Assembly: GCA_035999765.1 (NCBI GenBank)
Contig: CP108521.1
Coordinates: forward strand, 4,588,001-4,652,000
DNA from: Streptomyces sp. NBC_01231
GTDB lineage: Bacteria; Actinomycetota; Actinomycetes; Streptomycetales; Streptomycetaceae
Direction of reading: 5' to 3'
DNA: 64,000 nt
Positions within the stretch are counted from its first letter, which is position 1. Every line of letters begins with the position of its first letter. Under the pieces are notes generated by a model that saw only the letters and a list, made by a program, of their open reading frames with translations, was not told the DNA's origin and ran no database searches. The position numbers were made by a program, and so were the translations under genes. Below are positions 16,319 to 25,533 of this stretch, piece by piece.

Positions 16319-16370
16319 GCGATCACTCTAGTCACTCACGCGATCGCTCACGCAAACTTGTTCCCAACTC

Positions 16371-18788
16371 TCAGGTGGTCCTGGCCGTTCCGGTGCCCTT
16401 CTCCGCGTCCAGCGCGTACACGCACCGGTCCTTGCTGCACGCGTACACGACCCCCTCCTTGACGACCGGGGAGCCGGTGATCTCGCCACCGGTGGCGAGT
16501 TTCCAGCGCAGGCGGCCGTCGTCGGCCTTGAGCGTGTACAGCAGGTGGTCGGTGGAGCCGAAGTGGATACGTCCCTCCGCCACCACCGGGGCGCCAACGA
16601 TGTCGCCGCCCGCCTGGAAGCGCCATTTCGGGGTGCCGGTGACGGCGTCCAGGGTATAGAGCCCCTTGCCGCTGCCCACGTGCACATGGCCCGCGGCCAC
16701 CAGGACCGAGTCGACGGACGAGCGGGCCTCGGTGGCGATACGCCAGCGGTCGCGGCCGTCGGTGGCGTCGAGGGCGTACACCGTGCCGAGGTAGTCGGTG
16801 AGGTAGATGCCGCCGCCGGTCACCGCCGGGCCCGGTACGAAGGTCGGCGGGCACAGGAAGACCGCCGGTGCCTCGAAGTGCCAGCGGACATGGCCGCTGA
16901 CCACGTCCAGCGCCATCACCCGGGTTCCCGCGGACACGTACACATAGCCGTCGTGGGCCGGCGCCAACCGCACCGGCACACCGCCGCAGGAGGCCGTGTC
17001 GCCGATCGGGTACGACCAGCGCTCGTCGCCCGTGCGGGCGTCCAGGGCCCGCACCCGGGCGTCCTGCCAGACGTACACCGTGCCCTCGTGCAGCACGGGT
17101 CCCGCCTCCGGGGACTCGAAGTCGGTCTGGCAGCCCGAGATCTCCCACAGCTTCTGCCCGCCCGAGGCCTCCCACGCCTGGACGCCGCCGCCGCGGGTGC
17201 CGGTGATCACGGTCCCCCGCTCGGCCTTCAGGGAGTACACCCAGGCGTCCGTGGACAGCCGCCACAGGTCGCCGCCCTCACGGGCGTCCAGGGCGAACAG
17301 GGTGGGCCCGTCGGAGGCGTGGATACGGCCGTCCGCGACCGCCATCGACCAGGCCACGTCCCGCGTCTTGAAGCGTCGGCGGCCGGTGGCCACGTCCAGG
17401 GCGTGCACCTCGAAGGAGGTGACGTAGACCAGGTCGCCGGCGACCGAGGGGGTCCCCCAGACGTCGTTCGACATGCGGAAACGCCAGGGCCGCCAGCCGC
17501 TCGCGCTCTCCGGCGCGGGCGCCGGGACGGCGGGTACGGCAGGGCCCACGGCAGGCTCTGTGCCGTTGACGCCGGGGCGGGGCCTGGACCAGGAGGCGAC
17601 CAGGCCGGCCTCCGGCGGAGGCGCCTGCACGGCGGCGGCGCGGGCGTCGGCGACGCGCGGGCCGGGCCCGATCGGGACCTGGGCGCCGGCCAGCCGGACG
17701 GGGCCGGTGTCGGGGCCGCCGACGGACACGGGCGGCGCGGACAGCGGCGACGGCACCGGGCCGGGGCCGGGAGCCGGGACGACGGGATCGCGGGACGGCG
17801 GGGGCGGCAGGGGGGCGACCCGGCCACCCTGTAGGGGTGCGACCCGGCCGCCCCCGCTGCGAGCGCCGCCCTGCGCGGGCTGCATCGCCGTACGGCCGCC
17901 GCGCCGCGTCTCGATCAGGCCGACCGCCGGCTCGGGCAGCCACGCCGAGGCCGTACCGCTGTCGTCGGAGCCGGAGCCGAAGAGGTGCGGGGCCAGCTGG
18001 GCCTGGAGGTCGGCCGGGTTGGGCCGGGCCGTCGCCTCCATCTGCATACAGGACTCGATCAGCGGACGCAGCTCGTCCGGGAGGCCTTCGAGGTCCGGGC
18101 CCTCGCGGAGCAGCATGAAGACCGTCTCGACCGGGTTGGCGCCGTGGAAGGGCGGGTGTCCGGTGGCGGCGAAGACCAGCATGGAGCCGAGCGAGAAGAC
18201 ATCGCTCGCGCCGGTCACGCTGCGGGAGTCCTTGGCCTGCTCCGGGGACATGTAGGCGGGCGTACCGACGGCGACGTTGGTCATCGTCAGACGTGTGTTC
18301 GAGACGCCGGAGGCGATGCCGAAGTCGATCACCCGGGGCCCGTCCTCCACGACGAGCACGTTGGAGGGCTTGAGGTCACGGTGGACCAGCCCGGCGCCAT
18401 GGATCGACTGCAGCGCCTCCGCGACGCCCGCCGCCAGCCAGCGCACCGCCTGGGCCGGCATCGGCCCGCACTCGTTCACTATCTCCTCTAGCGAGGGCGC
18501 GGGAACGTACGCGGTGGCCAGCCAGGGCACGGCCGCACGAGGGTCGGCGTCGACCACGGCCGCCGTGTAGAAACCGGAGACCGCGCGGGCCGCCTCCACC
18601 TCCCGGGTGAAGCGGACGCGGAAGAGCTGGTCCTCGGCGAGCTCCGTCCGGACCGTCTTGATCGCCACGCGCCGGCCGGACGCCGAGCGCGCGAGATAGA
18701 CCAGCCCCATGCCGCCGGCACCCAGCCGTCCCAGCACCTCGAACGGCCCGATCCGCCGCGGATCGTGCTGCGTCAGCTGATCCACCAC
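16371..18788 (-). CDS. afsK: AfsK serine/threonine protein kinase
   Basis: About 805 residues. The N-terminal kinase domain has [12 protein letters not shown] (glycine loop), VAIKTVRTE (Lys), HRDLKPSN (catalytic loop), DFGIASG and a [13 protein letters not shown] activation segment. A Pro/Ala-rich linker (about 290-430) follows, then a C-terminal PQQ-like beta-propeller with repeats such as [14 protein letters not shown] and [15 protein letters not shown]. This layout and the opening [22 protein letters not shown] (in two parts) match AfsK, which autophosphorylates and phosphorylates AfsR. There is no membrane helix, as in AfsK. The GTG at 18788 gives the known MVDQL start with GGGAGG upstream; a start at 18821 is also open. 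Confidence 0.92.
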   Translation of the reverse strand: MVDQLTQHDPRRIGPFEVLGRLGAGGMGLVYLARSASGRRVAIKTVRTELAEDQLFRVRFTREVEAARAVSGFYTAAVVDADPRAAVPWLATAYVPAPSLEEIVNECGPMPAQAVRWLAAGVAEALQSIHGAGLVHRDLKPSNVLVVEDGPRVIDFGIASGVSNTRLTMTNVAVGTPAYMSPEQAKDSRSVTGASDVFSLGSMLVFAATGHPPFHGANPVETVFMLLREGPDLEGLPDELRPLIESCMQMEATARPNPADLQAQLAPHLFGSGSDDSGTASAWLPEPAVGLIETRRGGRTAMQPAQGGARSGGGRVAPLQGGRVAPLPPPPSRDPVVPAPGPGPVPSPLSAPPVSVGGPDTGPVRLAGAQVPIGPGPRVADARAAAVQAPPPEAGLVASWSRPRPGVNGTEPAVGPAVPAVPAPAPESASGWRPWRFRMSNDVWGTPSVAGDLVYVTSFEVHALDVATGRRRFKTRDVAWSMAVADGRIHASDGPTLFALDAREGGDLWRLSTDAWVYSLKAERGTVITGTRGGGVQAWEASGGQKLWEISGCQTDFESPEAGPVLHEGTVYVWQDARVRALDARTGDERWSYPIGDTASCGGVPVRLAPAHDGYVYVSAGTRVMALDVVSGHVRWHFEAPAVFLCPPTFVPGPAVTGGGIYLTDYLGTVYALDATDGRDRWRIATEARSSVDSVLVAAGHVHVGSGKGLYTLDAVTGTPKWRFQAGGDIVGAPVVAEGRIHFGSTDHLLYTLKADDGRLRWKLATGGEITGSPVVKEGVVYACSKDRCVYALDAEKGTGTARTT

Positions 18789-18971
18789 TTGCCTGCCACC
18801 TCCCCGTACGAGCCGCGTCACCTATGTACGCGACCCCGTGCAGCGTCTCACCACCGCACCGCCATGGCGGCACGCACCCTGATTCTTCCTGGCCGGAGCG
18901 CTGCTGGCGAACCCGAGGACAAATGGGATGTCCCACATGAATAAGGGTTGCCTGCCGTCGCCCGTCACCGT

Positions 18972-19718
18972 CTAGCGCTCCAGTACCGCGAACGACGCTC
19001 CTTGATTGTCCGTGACGACGGCCACTTTTCCGTACGACGTCTCAAAGGGCGGCGCCTGCACCCGCCCGCCGAGCCGGTGCACCGCCTCGAGAGCCCTCTC
19101 GCAGTCCGCCACCGCGAAGTGGACGAGGAAGTGCGCCGGCATCTCGGGCGGGAAGACGCCGGCGACCAGGGCGCGGCCGAAGTCGGGGTGGGCCTCCGGT
19201 CCGAAGAGGGCGTCGTGGAAGAGACCGCCGTAGAAGGTGTCGGCGGACTCGGTGTCCCGGGCGTACAGCTCGGCCCAGGCGAAGGTGCCCGGCTCGTGGC
19301 GTCTGCCGAAGCCGTGGTGGGAGCCCGGCTGCCAGAGGCCGAAGACGGCCCCCTCCTGGTCGGTGACCAGCGCGGCCGTGCCCAGCTCGCCGACCGGCAC
19401 GGGCGCGGTGACGACCTGCCCGCCGGCCGCCCAGACCCGGTCGGCGAGGCCCTCGATGTCCGGGGTGGAGAAGTACACCGTCCACACGGTCGGCAGGCGG
19501 CCGTCCGCCTTGCGGGCGAGCGCGGCGACGGGTTCGCCCTCACTCCGGGCCCATACGGCACCCCCGTACGCCTCCGAGGTGGCCTCGAAGGTCCACCCGA
19601 AGAGCTCGCCGTAGAACCGCTTGCCCGCCTCGACGTCCGGAAGCTGCGCGTCCACCCAGCAGGGGACGCCCTCGCCGTAGACGTCCTCTCCGTACCCCGA
19701 TGCCCTATTTTCGGCCAT
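18972..19718 (-). CDS. tandem glyoxalase/VOC family protein
   Basis: 248 residues made of two VOC-fold halves. The first begins GVPCWVDAQLPDVEAGKRFY and the second GTFAWAELYARDTESADTFY, both followed by FYGELFGW or FYGGLFHD type turns, as in the hydroxylase-like 27 kDa antigen (CFP30B) group. Metal or substrate cannot be assigned. It lies between afsK and the TetR gene; a similar gene occupies this place in the S. coelicolor afsK region, to the best of recall. Confidence 0.85.
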   Translation of the reverse strand: MAENRASGYGEDVYGEGVPCWVDAQLPDVEAGKRFYGELFGWTFEATSEAYGGAVWARSEGEPVAALARKADGRLPTVWTVYFSTPDIEGLADRVWAAGGQVVTAPVPVGELGTAALVTDQEGAVFGLWQPGSHHGFGRRHEPGTFAWAELYARDTESADTFYGGLFHDALFGPEAHPDFGRALVAGVFPPEMPAHFLVHFAVADCERALEAVHRLGGRVQAPPFETSYGKVAVVTDNQGASFAVLER

Positions 19719-19832
19719 GTCGCCAAAGTAACGGTGACCGTCGCACGCCGCAGACCAGGAACAGCAGCCTCCGTGCCCCCGTGCACCCCATTTGCAGTCG
19801 GCCGAATCGCGCTCCCATCACCCCTCGGTAAG

Positions 19833-19847
19833 CTGACGTCATGACAG
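19833..19847. promoter_or_regulatory. degenerate CTGAC-N5-GTCAG site over the TetR start
   Basis: CTGAC-GTCAT-GACAG matches nine of ten arm bases of the shared box and overlaps the ATG at 19841. It might be an autoregulatory site. A chance match is possible because TGACGTCA is itself palindromic. Confidence 0.35.
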
Positions 19848-20488
19848 GACAAGTGCGTACCGTCGACGGCCGCGTGGCCGGCCGGCGTGGGCAGGCGACC
19901 CGACAGAAGCTGCTCGACTGCCTCAGCGAGATGCTCAGCTCCTCCCCGTACCGGGACGTCAAAGTCATCGATGTCGCCCGGAAGGCGGGCACTTCGCCCG
20001 CGACCTTCTACCAGTACTTCCCGGACGTCGAAGGCGCCGTCCTGGAGATCGCCGAGCAAATGGCCGCCGAGGGCGCCGAGTTGACCGAACTGGTCGCCGG
20101 CCGCTCCTGGGTCGGCAAGGCCGGCTGGCAGACCGCGCAGGAACTCGTCGACGGGTTCCTGGAGTTCTGGCGCCGCAACGACGCGATCCTCAGAGTCGTC
20201 GATCTCGGTGCCGCCGAGGGCGACAAACGGTTCTACAAACTCCGAATGAAGATCCTCAACTCGGTCAACAACTCCCTCTCGGACGCGGTCGCGGAACTAC
20301 AGGCCAAGGGCAGAGTCGACAAGGACGTGAACCCGGCAGCCGTCGCCGGTTCGCTCGTCGCGATGCTCGCGGCCGTCGCCTCGCACCAGAAGGGCTTCCA
20401 GACCTGGGGTGTGAAGCAGGCCGAACTCAAGCCGAACCTGGCGCTGCTGGTGCACCTGGGCGTGACCGGGAAGAAGCCCACGAAGTAA
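19841..20488 (+). CDS. TetR-family regulator, candidate controller of the dispersed catabolic genes
   Basis: 215 residues. The N-terminal helix-turn-helix is VIDVARKAGTSPATFYQYFPDVEGAV, close to the TetR consensus, preceded by RGQATRQKLLDCLSEML. The C-terminal domain (about 80-200) carries WRRNDAILRVVDLGAAEGDKRFYKLR. Regulators of this group often respond to acyl-CoA thioesters. It is the only TetR gene close to the catabolic blocks, lying between two of them, and a near-match to their shared box covers its own start. That it binds those boxes is inference. Confidence 0.88.
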   Translation: MTGQVRTVDGRVAGRRGQATRQKLLDCLSEMLSSSPYRDVKVIDVARKAGTSPATFYQYFPDVEGAVLEIAEQMAAEGAELTELVAGRSWVGKAGWQTAQELVDGFLEFWRRNDAILRVVDLGAAEGDKRFYKLRMKILNSVNNSLSDAVAELQAKGRVDKDVNPAAVAGSLVAMLAAVASHQKGFQTWGVKQAELKPNLALLVHLGVTGKKPTK

Positions 20489-20598
20489 CCCACGCCGCCA
20501 CCGACGACGTCAGCGACGACGTTTTTGGTGCGGCCCCAAGTCCTGTCACGCGGGCGGCAGCTCACCCAGGTGGGCTGCCGCCCGCCGCGCTGCGCTGG

Positions 20599-21159
20599 TC
20601 ATCGCCCTACGGCTCTCTCGATCCTGAAGACCCGGATCTCCCGCTCCACCCGCTCCTGGTACGTGGCGTACGGCGGCCAGAAGGCCAGCACCGCCCGCCA
20701 GGCGGCCGTCCGTTCCGCGCCCTCCAGCAGCCGGGCCGCGACGGGGATGTCCCGCCCCTTCCAGTTGACCGTGGCATCGGGATGGGCGAGCAGGTTGGCG
20801 GTCCAGGCGGGATGGCCGGTCCGTCCGAAGTTGGAGCCGACCAGGATCCAGCTCGCGCCGTCCCGCTCCGGCATGCAGGCCAGCGGGGTCCGCCGGGCCA
20901 GCCCGGTCCGCGCCCCGGTCGAGGTCAGGATCACGCCCGGCAGCAGCTGGGCGCTGAGCAGCACCCGGCCCCGGGTGAGCCGGTGCACGGCCCGGTCCAG
21001 GGCGGGGATCACATGCGGGGCGACCTTGGCGAATCCGGGCGTCGACGACACCTTCTGGACCAGGTAAACTGCACGCCGTGCGTTGCGAGAACCAAGCGCG
21101 TACACCGTGTTGATCGAGAGCCAAGACAGCACATGCACCTCCAAGCTTCGCCGTATCAA
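20599..21159 (-). CDS. deazaflavin (F420)-dependent nitroreductase family protein
   Basis: 186 residues of the split-barrel DUF385/Ddn family. Diagnostic segments are ILTSTGARTGLARRTPLACM, WILVGSNFGRTGHPAWTANLLAHPDA and the closing F-W-P-P-Y-A-T-Y-Q-E-R stretch. Members use F420H2 to reduce quinones, nitro groups or enones. The first 30-odd residues are weakly conserved and may be spurious; a GTG start near residue 37 is possible. It ends the minus-strand run after the acyl-CoA dehydrogenase, 12 bases from it. Confidence 0.82.
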   Translation of the reverse strand: MIRRSLEVHVLSWLSINTVYALGSRNARRAVYLVQKVSSTPGFAKVAPHVIPALDRAVHRLTRGRVLLSAQLLPGVILTSTGARTGLARRTPLACMPERDGASWILVGSNFGRTGHPAWTANLLAHPDATVNWKGRDIPVAARLLEGAERTAAWRAVLAFWPPYATYQERVEREIRVFRIERAVGR

Positions 21160-21171
21160 ACCGGGCTGGTT

Positions 21172-22452
21172 TCAACCCGGCTGGTGTTGATCGTGGAAGA
21201 CCTGTCGGGTCGCTGACCCGCAGGCTGCGTGAGCCAGGAATCCCCCTGCTTCAGCTGGGGGAGGATTCAACTCCCGTTCCGTGAAGAGCCGGGCCGCCTC
21301 GGCGGCGTGCGCCCGCAGCCGGTGCGCCGGTCCGAACAGCAGCTCGTCGCCCGAGGCACGCTTGAAGTACAGGTGCGCCTCGTGCTCCCACGTGAAACCG
21401 ATGCCGCCGTGCAGCTGGATCCCCTCGGCGGCGGCGCCACGCAGGGCCTCCAGGGCCTGCGCTAGGGCCAGCCCCCCGACCCGTTCCCCCTGGGCAGCGG
21501 CCCAGGCCGCGTAGTACGCCGCCGAGCGCGCCGCCTGCACCTGGACGTACACATCGGCGAGGCGGTGCTGCACCGCCTGGAAGGAGCCGACCGCCCGCCC
21601 GAACTGCTCGCGCTGCCGGACGTACTCCACGGTCAGCCCGAGCATCTGATCGGCGGCCCCGACGGCCTCGCAGGCGATCAGGGAGGCGGCCGTGTCACCG
21701 GTCCCGGCGAGTGCGGCCGGCACGGCGGCCGCGTCGACGCTCTCGTTGCCCAGCAACTCGGCCTCCACGTCGCGCAGTTGCAGCCGTGCCTGCGGCCGGG
21801 TCGCGTCCAGAGCGGTCTGCCGCACGCGGACGACTCCGTCGGCGTCCCCGGACACGAGGAAGAGCAGGGTCCGCGACCGGGCGAACCCGCCGGCGTGGGC
21901 GGCGACCAGCAGCAGCCCCGCGTGGTGCCCGTCGAGGACCTGGTCGACCTGTCCGTACAGGCGCCACCCCGTGCCGGCCTGCCGGGCCTGCACCCCTCCC
22001 GCGCGCCCGCCGCCGGCCCACCCGCCGCCGTTGTCGCCGGTCAGCGCGAGGGCGGTGGCGAGGCAGGTGCCGGGTACCGCGAGCGCGGCGGTGAGCGTGC
22101 CGGAGGCGATGCGCGGCAGCAGCACGGTGCGCTGGGCCTCGGTGCCCAGGGCCAGCAGCAGGGGTGCGGCGAGCCCGGCGGTGGCGAGCAGCGGGGAGGG
22201 GGCGAGGAAGCGGCCGGTCTCCTCGCAGGCGAGGGCGAGGTCGGTCACCGAGCCGCCGACACCGCCGTAGGTGTCGGGGAGCGCGAGCCCGGGCAGGCCG
22301 AGCTGTTCGGCGAGGGCGCTCCACAGGGCGGGATCGTGTCCGGCCGGGGTGTCGACGGCGGCCCGTACCTCCGCCGGACCGCAGCGATCCCGCAGCAGTG
22401 CGCGCAGGGTGCGGCGGATCTCGTCCTGCTCGGCGGTGAAGTCGGTGTCCAT
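21172..22452 (-). CDS. acyl-CoA dehydrogenase (small-subunit type), 3' end altered
   Basis: About 426 residues. It has FTAEQDEIRRTLRALL, then DTYGGVGGSVTDLALACEETGRFL, a shortened beta domain with Gly/Ala-rich stretches, VRQREQFGRAVGSFQAVQHRLAD and IQLHGGIGFTWEHEAHLYFKRA. Proteins of this subgroup usually form heteromers with a second acyl-CoA dehydrogenase and oxidise ring or side-chain CoA esters. The last 30-odd residues, beginning LNPPPAEAGGF, are read through an IS605-like right-end hairpin and are foreign to the family. Box 3 lies 76 bases upstream of ATG 22452. Confidence 0.88.
   Translation of the reverse strand: MDTDFTAEQDEIRRTLRALLRDRCGPAEVRAAVDTPAGHDPALWSALAEQLGLPGLALPDTYGGVGGSVTDLALACEETGRFLAPSPLLATAGLAAPLLLALGTEAQRTVLLPRIASGTLTAALAVPGTCLATALALTGDNGGGWAGGGRAGGVQARQAGTGWRLYGQVDQVLDGHHAGLLLVAAHAGGFARSRTLLFLVSGDADGVVRVRQTALDATRPQARLQLRDVEAELLGNESVDAAAVPAALAGTGDTAASLIACEAVGAADQMLGLTVEYVRQREQFGRAVGSFQAVQHRLADVYVQVQAARSAAYYAAWAAAQGERVGGLALAQALEALRGAAAEGIQLHGGIGFTWEHEAHLYFKRASGDELLFGPAHRLRAHAAEAARLFTERELNPPPAEAGGFLAHAACGSATRQVFHDQHQPG
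21230..21270 (+). mobile_element. relic of an IS200/IS605 (TnpB-type) right end
   Basis: An imperfect hairpin, GAATC-CCCC (from 21238) pairing with GGGG-gag-GATTC (to 21268), followed by AA. This sequence pattern, with the same 3-base bulge, is typical of the right end of IS605-family elements in actinomycetes. No tnpB frame survives to its left, so only the end remains, fused into the 3' end of the acyl-CoA dehydrogenase gene. Confidence 0.5.
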
Positions 22453-22527
22453 GGGGCCTCTTCTCCGCGGGGTCCGGATATCGCCCGGACCGGCAGGCGG
22501 CGAACGACGATGCCGCCCAGCCGCGAT

Positions 22528-22542
22528 CTGACGGTGCGTCAT
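22528..22542. promoter_or_regulatory. CTGAC-N5-GTCAG box 3
   Basis: CTGAC-GGTGC-GTCAT, one arm mismatch, 76 bases upstream of the acyl-CoA dehydrogenase start (minus strand). Confidence 0.65.
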
Positions 22543-22600
22543 ATTAGGGCGGTGGGGGCGGGATGCCCAGCCCCATGACACCTGCCGCCGGGCACCAGAT

Positions 22601-22615
22601 CTGATGTACCGTCAG
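22601..22615. promoter_or_regulatory. CTGAC-N5-GTCAG box 4
   Basis: CTGAT-GTACC-GTCAG, one arm mismatch, ending five bases before ATG 22620. It occupies the place of a ribosome binding site, suggesting a leaderless message. Confidence 0.7.
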
Positions 22616-22619
22616 ATTC

Positions 22620-23804
22620 ATGACGCGCAGAATCATGACGCGCTCCCGGAAGGTCGCGATCGTCGGCGTCTCCCTCTCCGACTGCGGCCGCGTGGACGAC
22701 GCGACCCCGTACGCCCTGCACGCCCAGGCCGCCCGCCGCGCCCTCGCCGACGCGGGACTGGACCGCTCGGTGGTCGACGGCTTCGCCTCGGCGGGCACCG
22801 GCGTCCTGGCGCCCGTCGAGGTCGCCGAGTACCTGGGCCTGCGCCCCACCTGGGTCGACTCCACCTCCGTCGGCGGCTCGACCTGGGAGGTGATGGCGGG
22901 CCATGCGGCGGACGCGATCGCCGCCGGCCACGCGAACGCGGTCCTGCTGGCCTACGGCTCGACCGCCCGTGCGGACATCAGGGCGGGCCGGCGGACCGGC
23001 AACCTCTCCTTCGGCGCGCGCGGCCCGCTCCAGTTCGAGGTGCCCTACGGCCACACCCTGATCGCCAAGTACGCCATGGCGGCCCGCCGCCACATGCTCG
23101 AACACGGCACCACGGTCGAACAGTTGGCGGAGGTCGCGGTACAGGCGCGGGCCAACGCCGCTCTGAACCCGGAGGCGATGTTCCGCGCACCGATCACGGT
23201 GGACGACGTCCTGTCCGGCCCGATGATCGCGGACCCCTTCACCAAGCTGCACTGCTGTCTGCGCTCCGACGGCGGGGCCGCGGTGCTGCTTGCGGCCGAG
23301 GAGTACGTGGCCGACTGCCGCACCGCACCGGTGTGGGTCCTCGGCACCGGAGAGCACATCTCGCACTCCGCGATGTCGGAGTGGCCCGACTTCACCGTGT
23401 CCCCGGCGGCGGTGAGCGGACGGCTCGCCTTCGAGAGGGCCGGGGTGCGGCCGACGGAGATCGACTTCGCGGAGATCTACGACGCGTTCACCTACATGAC
23501 CCTGGTGACGCTGGAGGATCTCGGCTTCTGCCCCAAGGGCGAGGGCGGGGCCTTCGTGGAGAAGGGCCGGCTGCGGGTCGAGGGCGGGGAGCTGCCGGTG
23601 AACACGGACGGAGGCGGACTGTCGGCCCAACACCCGGGAATGCGGGGGCTGTTCCTGCTGGTGGAGGCGGTGCGGCAGCTGCGGGGAGAGGCGGGTGATC
23701 GTCAAGTGCGGGGTATGGGTGGGCAGTTGCCGCGGTTGGGGGTGGCCTCGGGGACGGGTGGCTGGTTCTGTTCGTCGGGGACGGTCGTGCTGGGAAGAAG
23801 CTGA
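22620..23804 (+). CDS. thiolase-like/lipid-transfer protein (second copy)
   Basis: 394 residues of the SCP-x/Ltp thiolase-like family. It shows VAIVGVSLSDCGRVDD, VDSTSVGGSTWEVMAGHAADAI around the nucleophile region (the usual Cys is replaced by Ser or Thr), and IYDAFTYMTLVTLEDLGF followed by CPKGEGGAF. Loss of the thiolase Cys fits an aldolase or structural role rather than thiolysis. It is related to the protein at 12261 but clearly divergent. The box directly precedes the ATG; ATG 22635 is an alternative start. Its OB-fold partner may be the DUF35 gene at 27.9-28.5 kb. Confidence 0.85.
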   Translation: MTRRIMTRSRKVAIVGVSLSDCGRVDDATPYALHAQAARRALADAGLDRSVVDGFASAGTGVLAPVEVAEYLGLRPTWVDSTSVGGSTWEVMAGHAADAIAAGHANAVLLAYGSTARADIRAGRRTGNLSFGARGPLQFEVPYGHTLIAKYAMAARRHMLEHGTTVEQLAEVAVQARANAALNPEAMFRAPITVDDVLSGPMIADPFTKLHCCLRSDGGAAVLLAAEEYVADCRTAPVWVLGTGEHISHSAMSEWPDFTVSPAAVSGRLAFERAGVRPTEIDFAEIYDAFTYMTLVTLEDLGFCPKGEGGAFVEKGRLRVEGGELPVNTDGGGLSAQHPGMRGLFLLVEAVRQLRGEAGDRQVRGMGGQLPRLGVASGTGGWFCSSGTVVLGRS

Positions 23805-23931
23805 GCGGCGGGGAACACGGGAGCCGGGGCCGGTGTTGTGGTGCGGCAATCGGCGCCGCGGTCGACGCAGACTGTCGGTGCGACGCCGACCATGCCGGTC
23901 CACGTCCGAGCCGCCCGGAGGAAACCCACTC

Positions 23932-24357
23932 ATGGCCCTGACCCACGAAGAGCGTGCACAGTTCCTGGCCGAGCCCCACATCGCCGCACTCGCGGTGAAC
24001 GCGGGACCGGGACGCGCCCCGCTGACCGTGCCGATCTGGTACCAGTACGAGCCCGACGGCACCGTGTGGATCATGACGGGACTGGAGTCCCGTAAGAACG
24101 AACTGATCAGCGCGGCGGGCCGGTTCACCCTGATGATCGACCGGCTCGAGCCCACCATCCGGTACGTGTCCGTCGAGGGGCCGGTCCTCGACACGACCCC
24201 CGCCACCATCGAGCAGCTCCGGGAGATGTCCGCACGGTACCTCCCGGCCGACAAGGTGGACGGATACGTGAACACCGCGTGGAAGGAGCACGGCGAGCAG
24301 GTCGTGATCCGGATGCGGCCCGAGCGCTGGCTGTCGTCTGACCTGGGGACGGTCTGA
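23932..24357 (+). CDS. PPOX-class flavin/F420-binding protein
   Basis: 141 residues of the split-barrel pyridoxamine phosphate oxidase-like fold: HIAALAVNAGPGRAPLTVPIWYQYEPDGTVWIMT, then KNELISAAGRFTLMIDR and RYVSVEGPV. Such small proteins bind FMN or F420 and reduce a range of substrates or heme. ATG 23932 has CGGAGGAAA upstream. Role in this locus unknown. Confidence 0.82.
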   Translation: MALTHEERAQFLAEPHIAALAVNAGPGRAPLTVPIWYQYEPDGTVWIMTGLESRKNELISAAGRFTLMIDRLEPTIRYVSVEGPVLDTTPATIEQLREMSARYLPADKVDGYVNTAWKEHGEQVVIRMRPERWLSSDLGTV

Positions 24358-24402
24358 CGGACGCGCCCTGCGCCGGCCACTGATCGCGGTGGCCTCCCCA
24401 CC

Positions 24403-25443
24403 TTGATCCTTGCCGGGATGCACACGCGCAGCGAGCTGTTCGGTGACACGGTCAACCCGTGGGACAGCAGCCGGACCCCGGGCGGCAGCAGCGGGGGCGA
24501 TGCCGTGGCCGTCGCCACGGGCATGGCATCGCTCGGGCTCGGCAACGACTCCGGCGGGTCCGTGCGCATCCCGGCCCAGTTCTGCGGTGTGGCCGGGCTG
24601 AAGCCGTCCACGGGCCGGTTCCCCGCCGACCACCGCGTTCTCGGCCCGGACGACCCGGGCCCGGCGTCCCAGATGCTGGTCACCGACGGCCCGCGGGCCC
24701 GGAGCGTGGGCGATCTTCGGATTGCTTACGAGGTGCTGGCCGGGACCGATCCGCGAGACCCGCGGGCCGTGCCGGTGCCCGCCTACGGCGAACCGCTCCC
24801 CGGACGCGTGACGGTCGCTGTCGTGGCGGACCCCGGCGGACACGGCGTCCACCCCACGGTTCGCGGAGCCGTCGCCACCGCGGCCGACGCGCTCCGCGAC
24901 GCCGGATACGACGTGCGCGAGGTACAGGACGTACCGCGGATGGAGGAGGCCCTCGAGGCCTACGGCCGGATCACCGTGACCGAATTCGCCCCGACCTGGC
25001 CGGTGGTGCGCGGGCTGCTCGGCAAGGGCGGGGACCGCTATATCGAGATGGCGATGGAGAAGACCCCGCCCGCGAGCGTGGAGGAGTTCATGAAGTTGAT
25101 GGGCACCTGGATGAACATCCGCCGCTCATGGGCCGAATTCCTCGACGAGTACCCGCTGTTGCTCGGCCCGGTCTTCACCGAGCCACCGGTCGAGCCGGGG
25201 CTGGAGTCGCGTGACAGGTCGGGTAGGGACCGGGTCGGGTCGGCCATGCGTCTGTGCACCGTGACCAGCTTCGTGGGCGTACCCGGTGTGGCCATACCCA
25301 CCGGGATGGTCGACGGGCTTCCCTCCGGAGTACAGATCGTCGGGCGCGCGTTCCGGGAGGACCTGTGCCTGGACGCGGCCCAGGCGATCGAGGACCGGCT
25401 GGGAGTTCTCACACCGGTCGACCCGCGTGGGAGGCCGGACTGA
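24403..25443 (+). pseudogene. amidase-signature enzyme lacking its N-terminal catalytic part
   Basis: The frame opens directly into TPGGSSGGDAVAVATG and LGNDSGGSVRIPAQFCGVAGLKPS, the amidase-signature core with the cis-Ser and nucleophilic Ser. The usual 100 or more preceding residues, which carry the catalytic Lys of the Ser-cisSer-Lys triad, are missing, and no matching frame is found in the 45 bases back to the PPOX gene. The rest runs to a normal C-terminus (SGVQIVGRAFREDLCLDAAQAIE). Start options are TTG 24403 and ATG 24418. It is therefore a 5'-truncated remnant, unlikely to be active as an amidase. Confidence 0.75.
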
Positions 25444-25533
25444 TTGAGCCATGGCGTACGCCTCCAGCGTGTACGGCGAGTGTCGGTCTGATGCGCCGCG
25501 CGGGGCTCACGGGGCCCGCGTGACAATTGGGCC

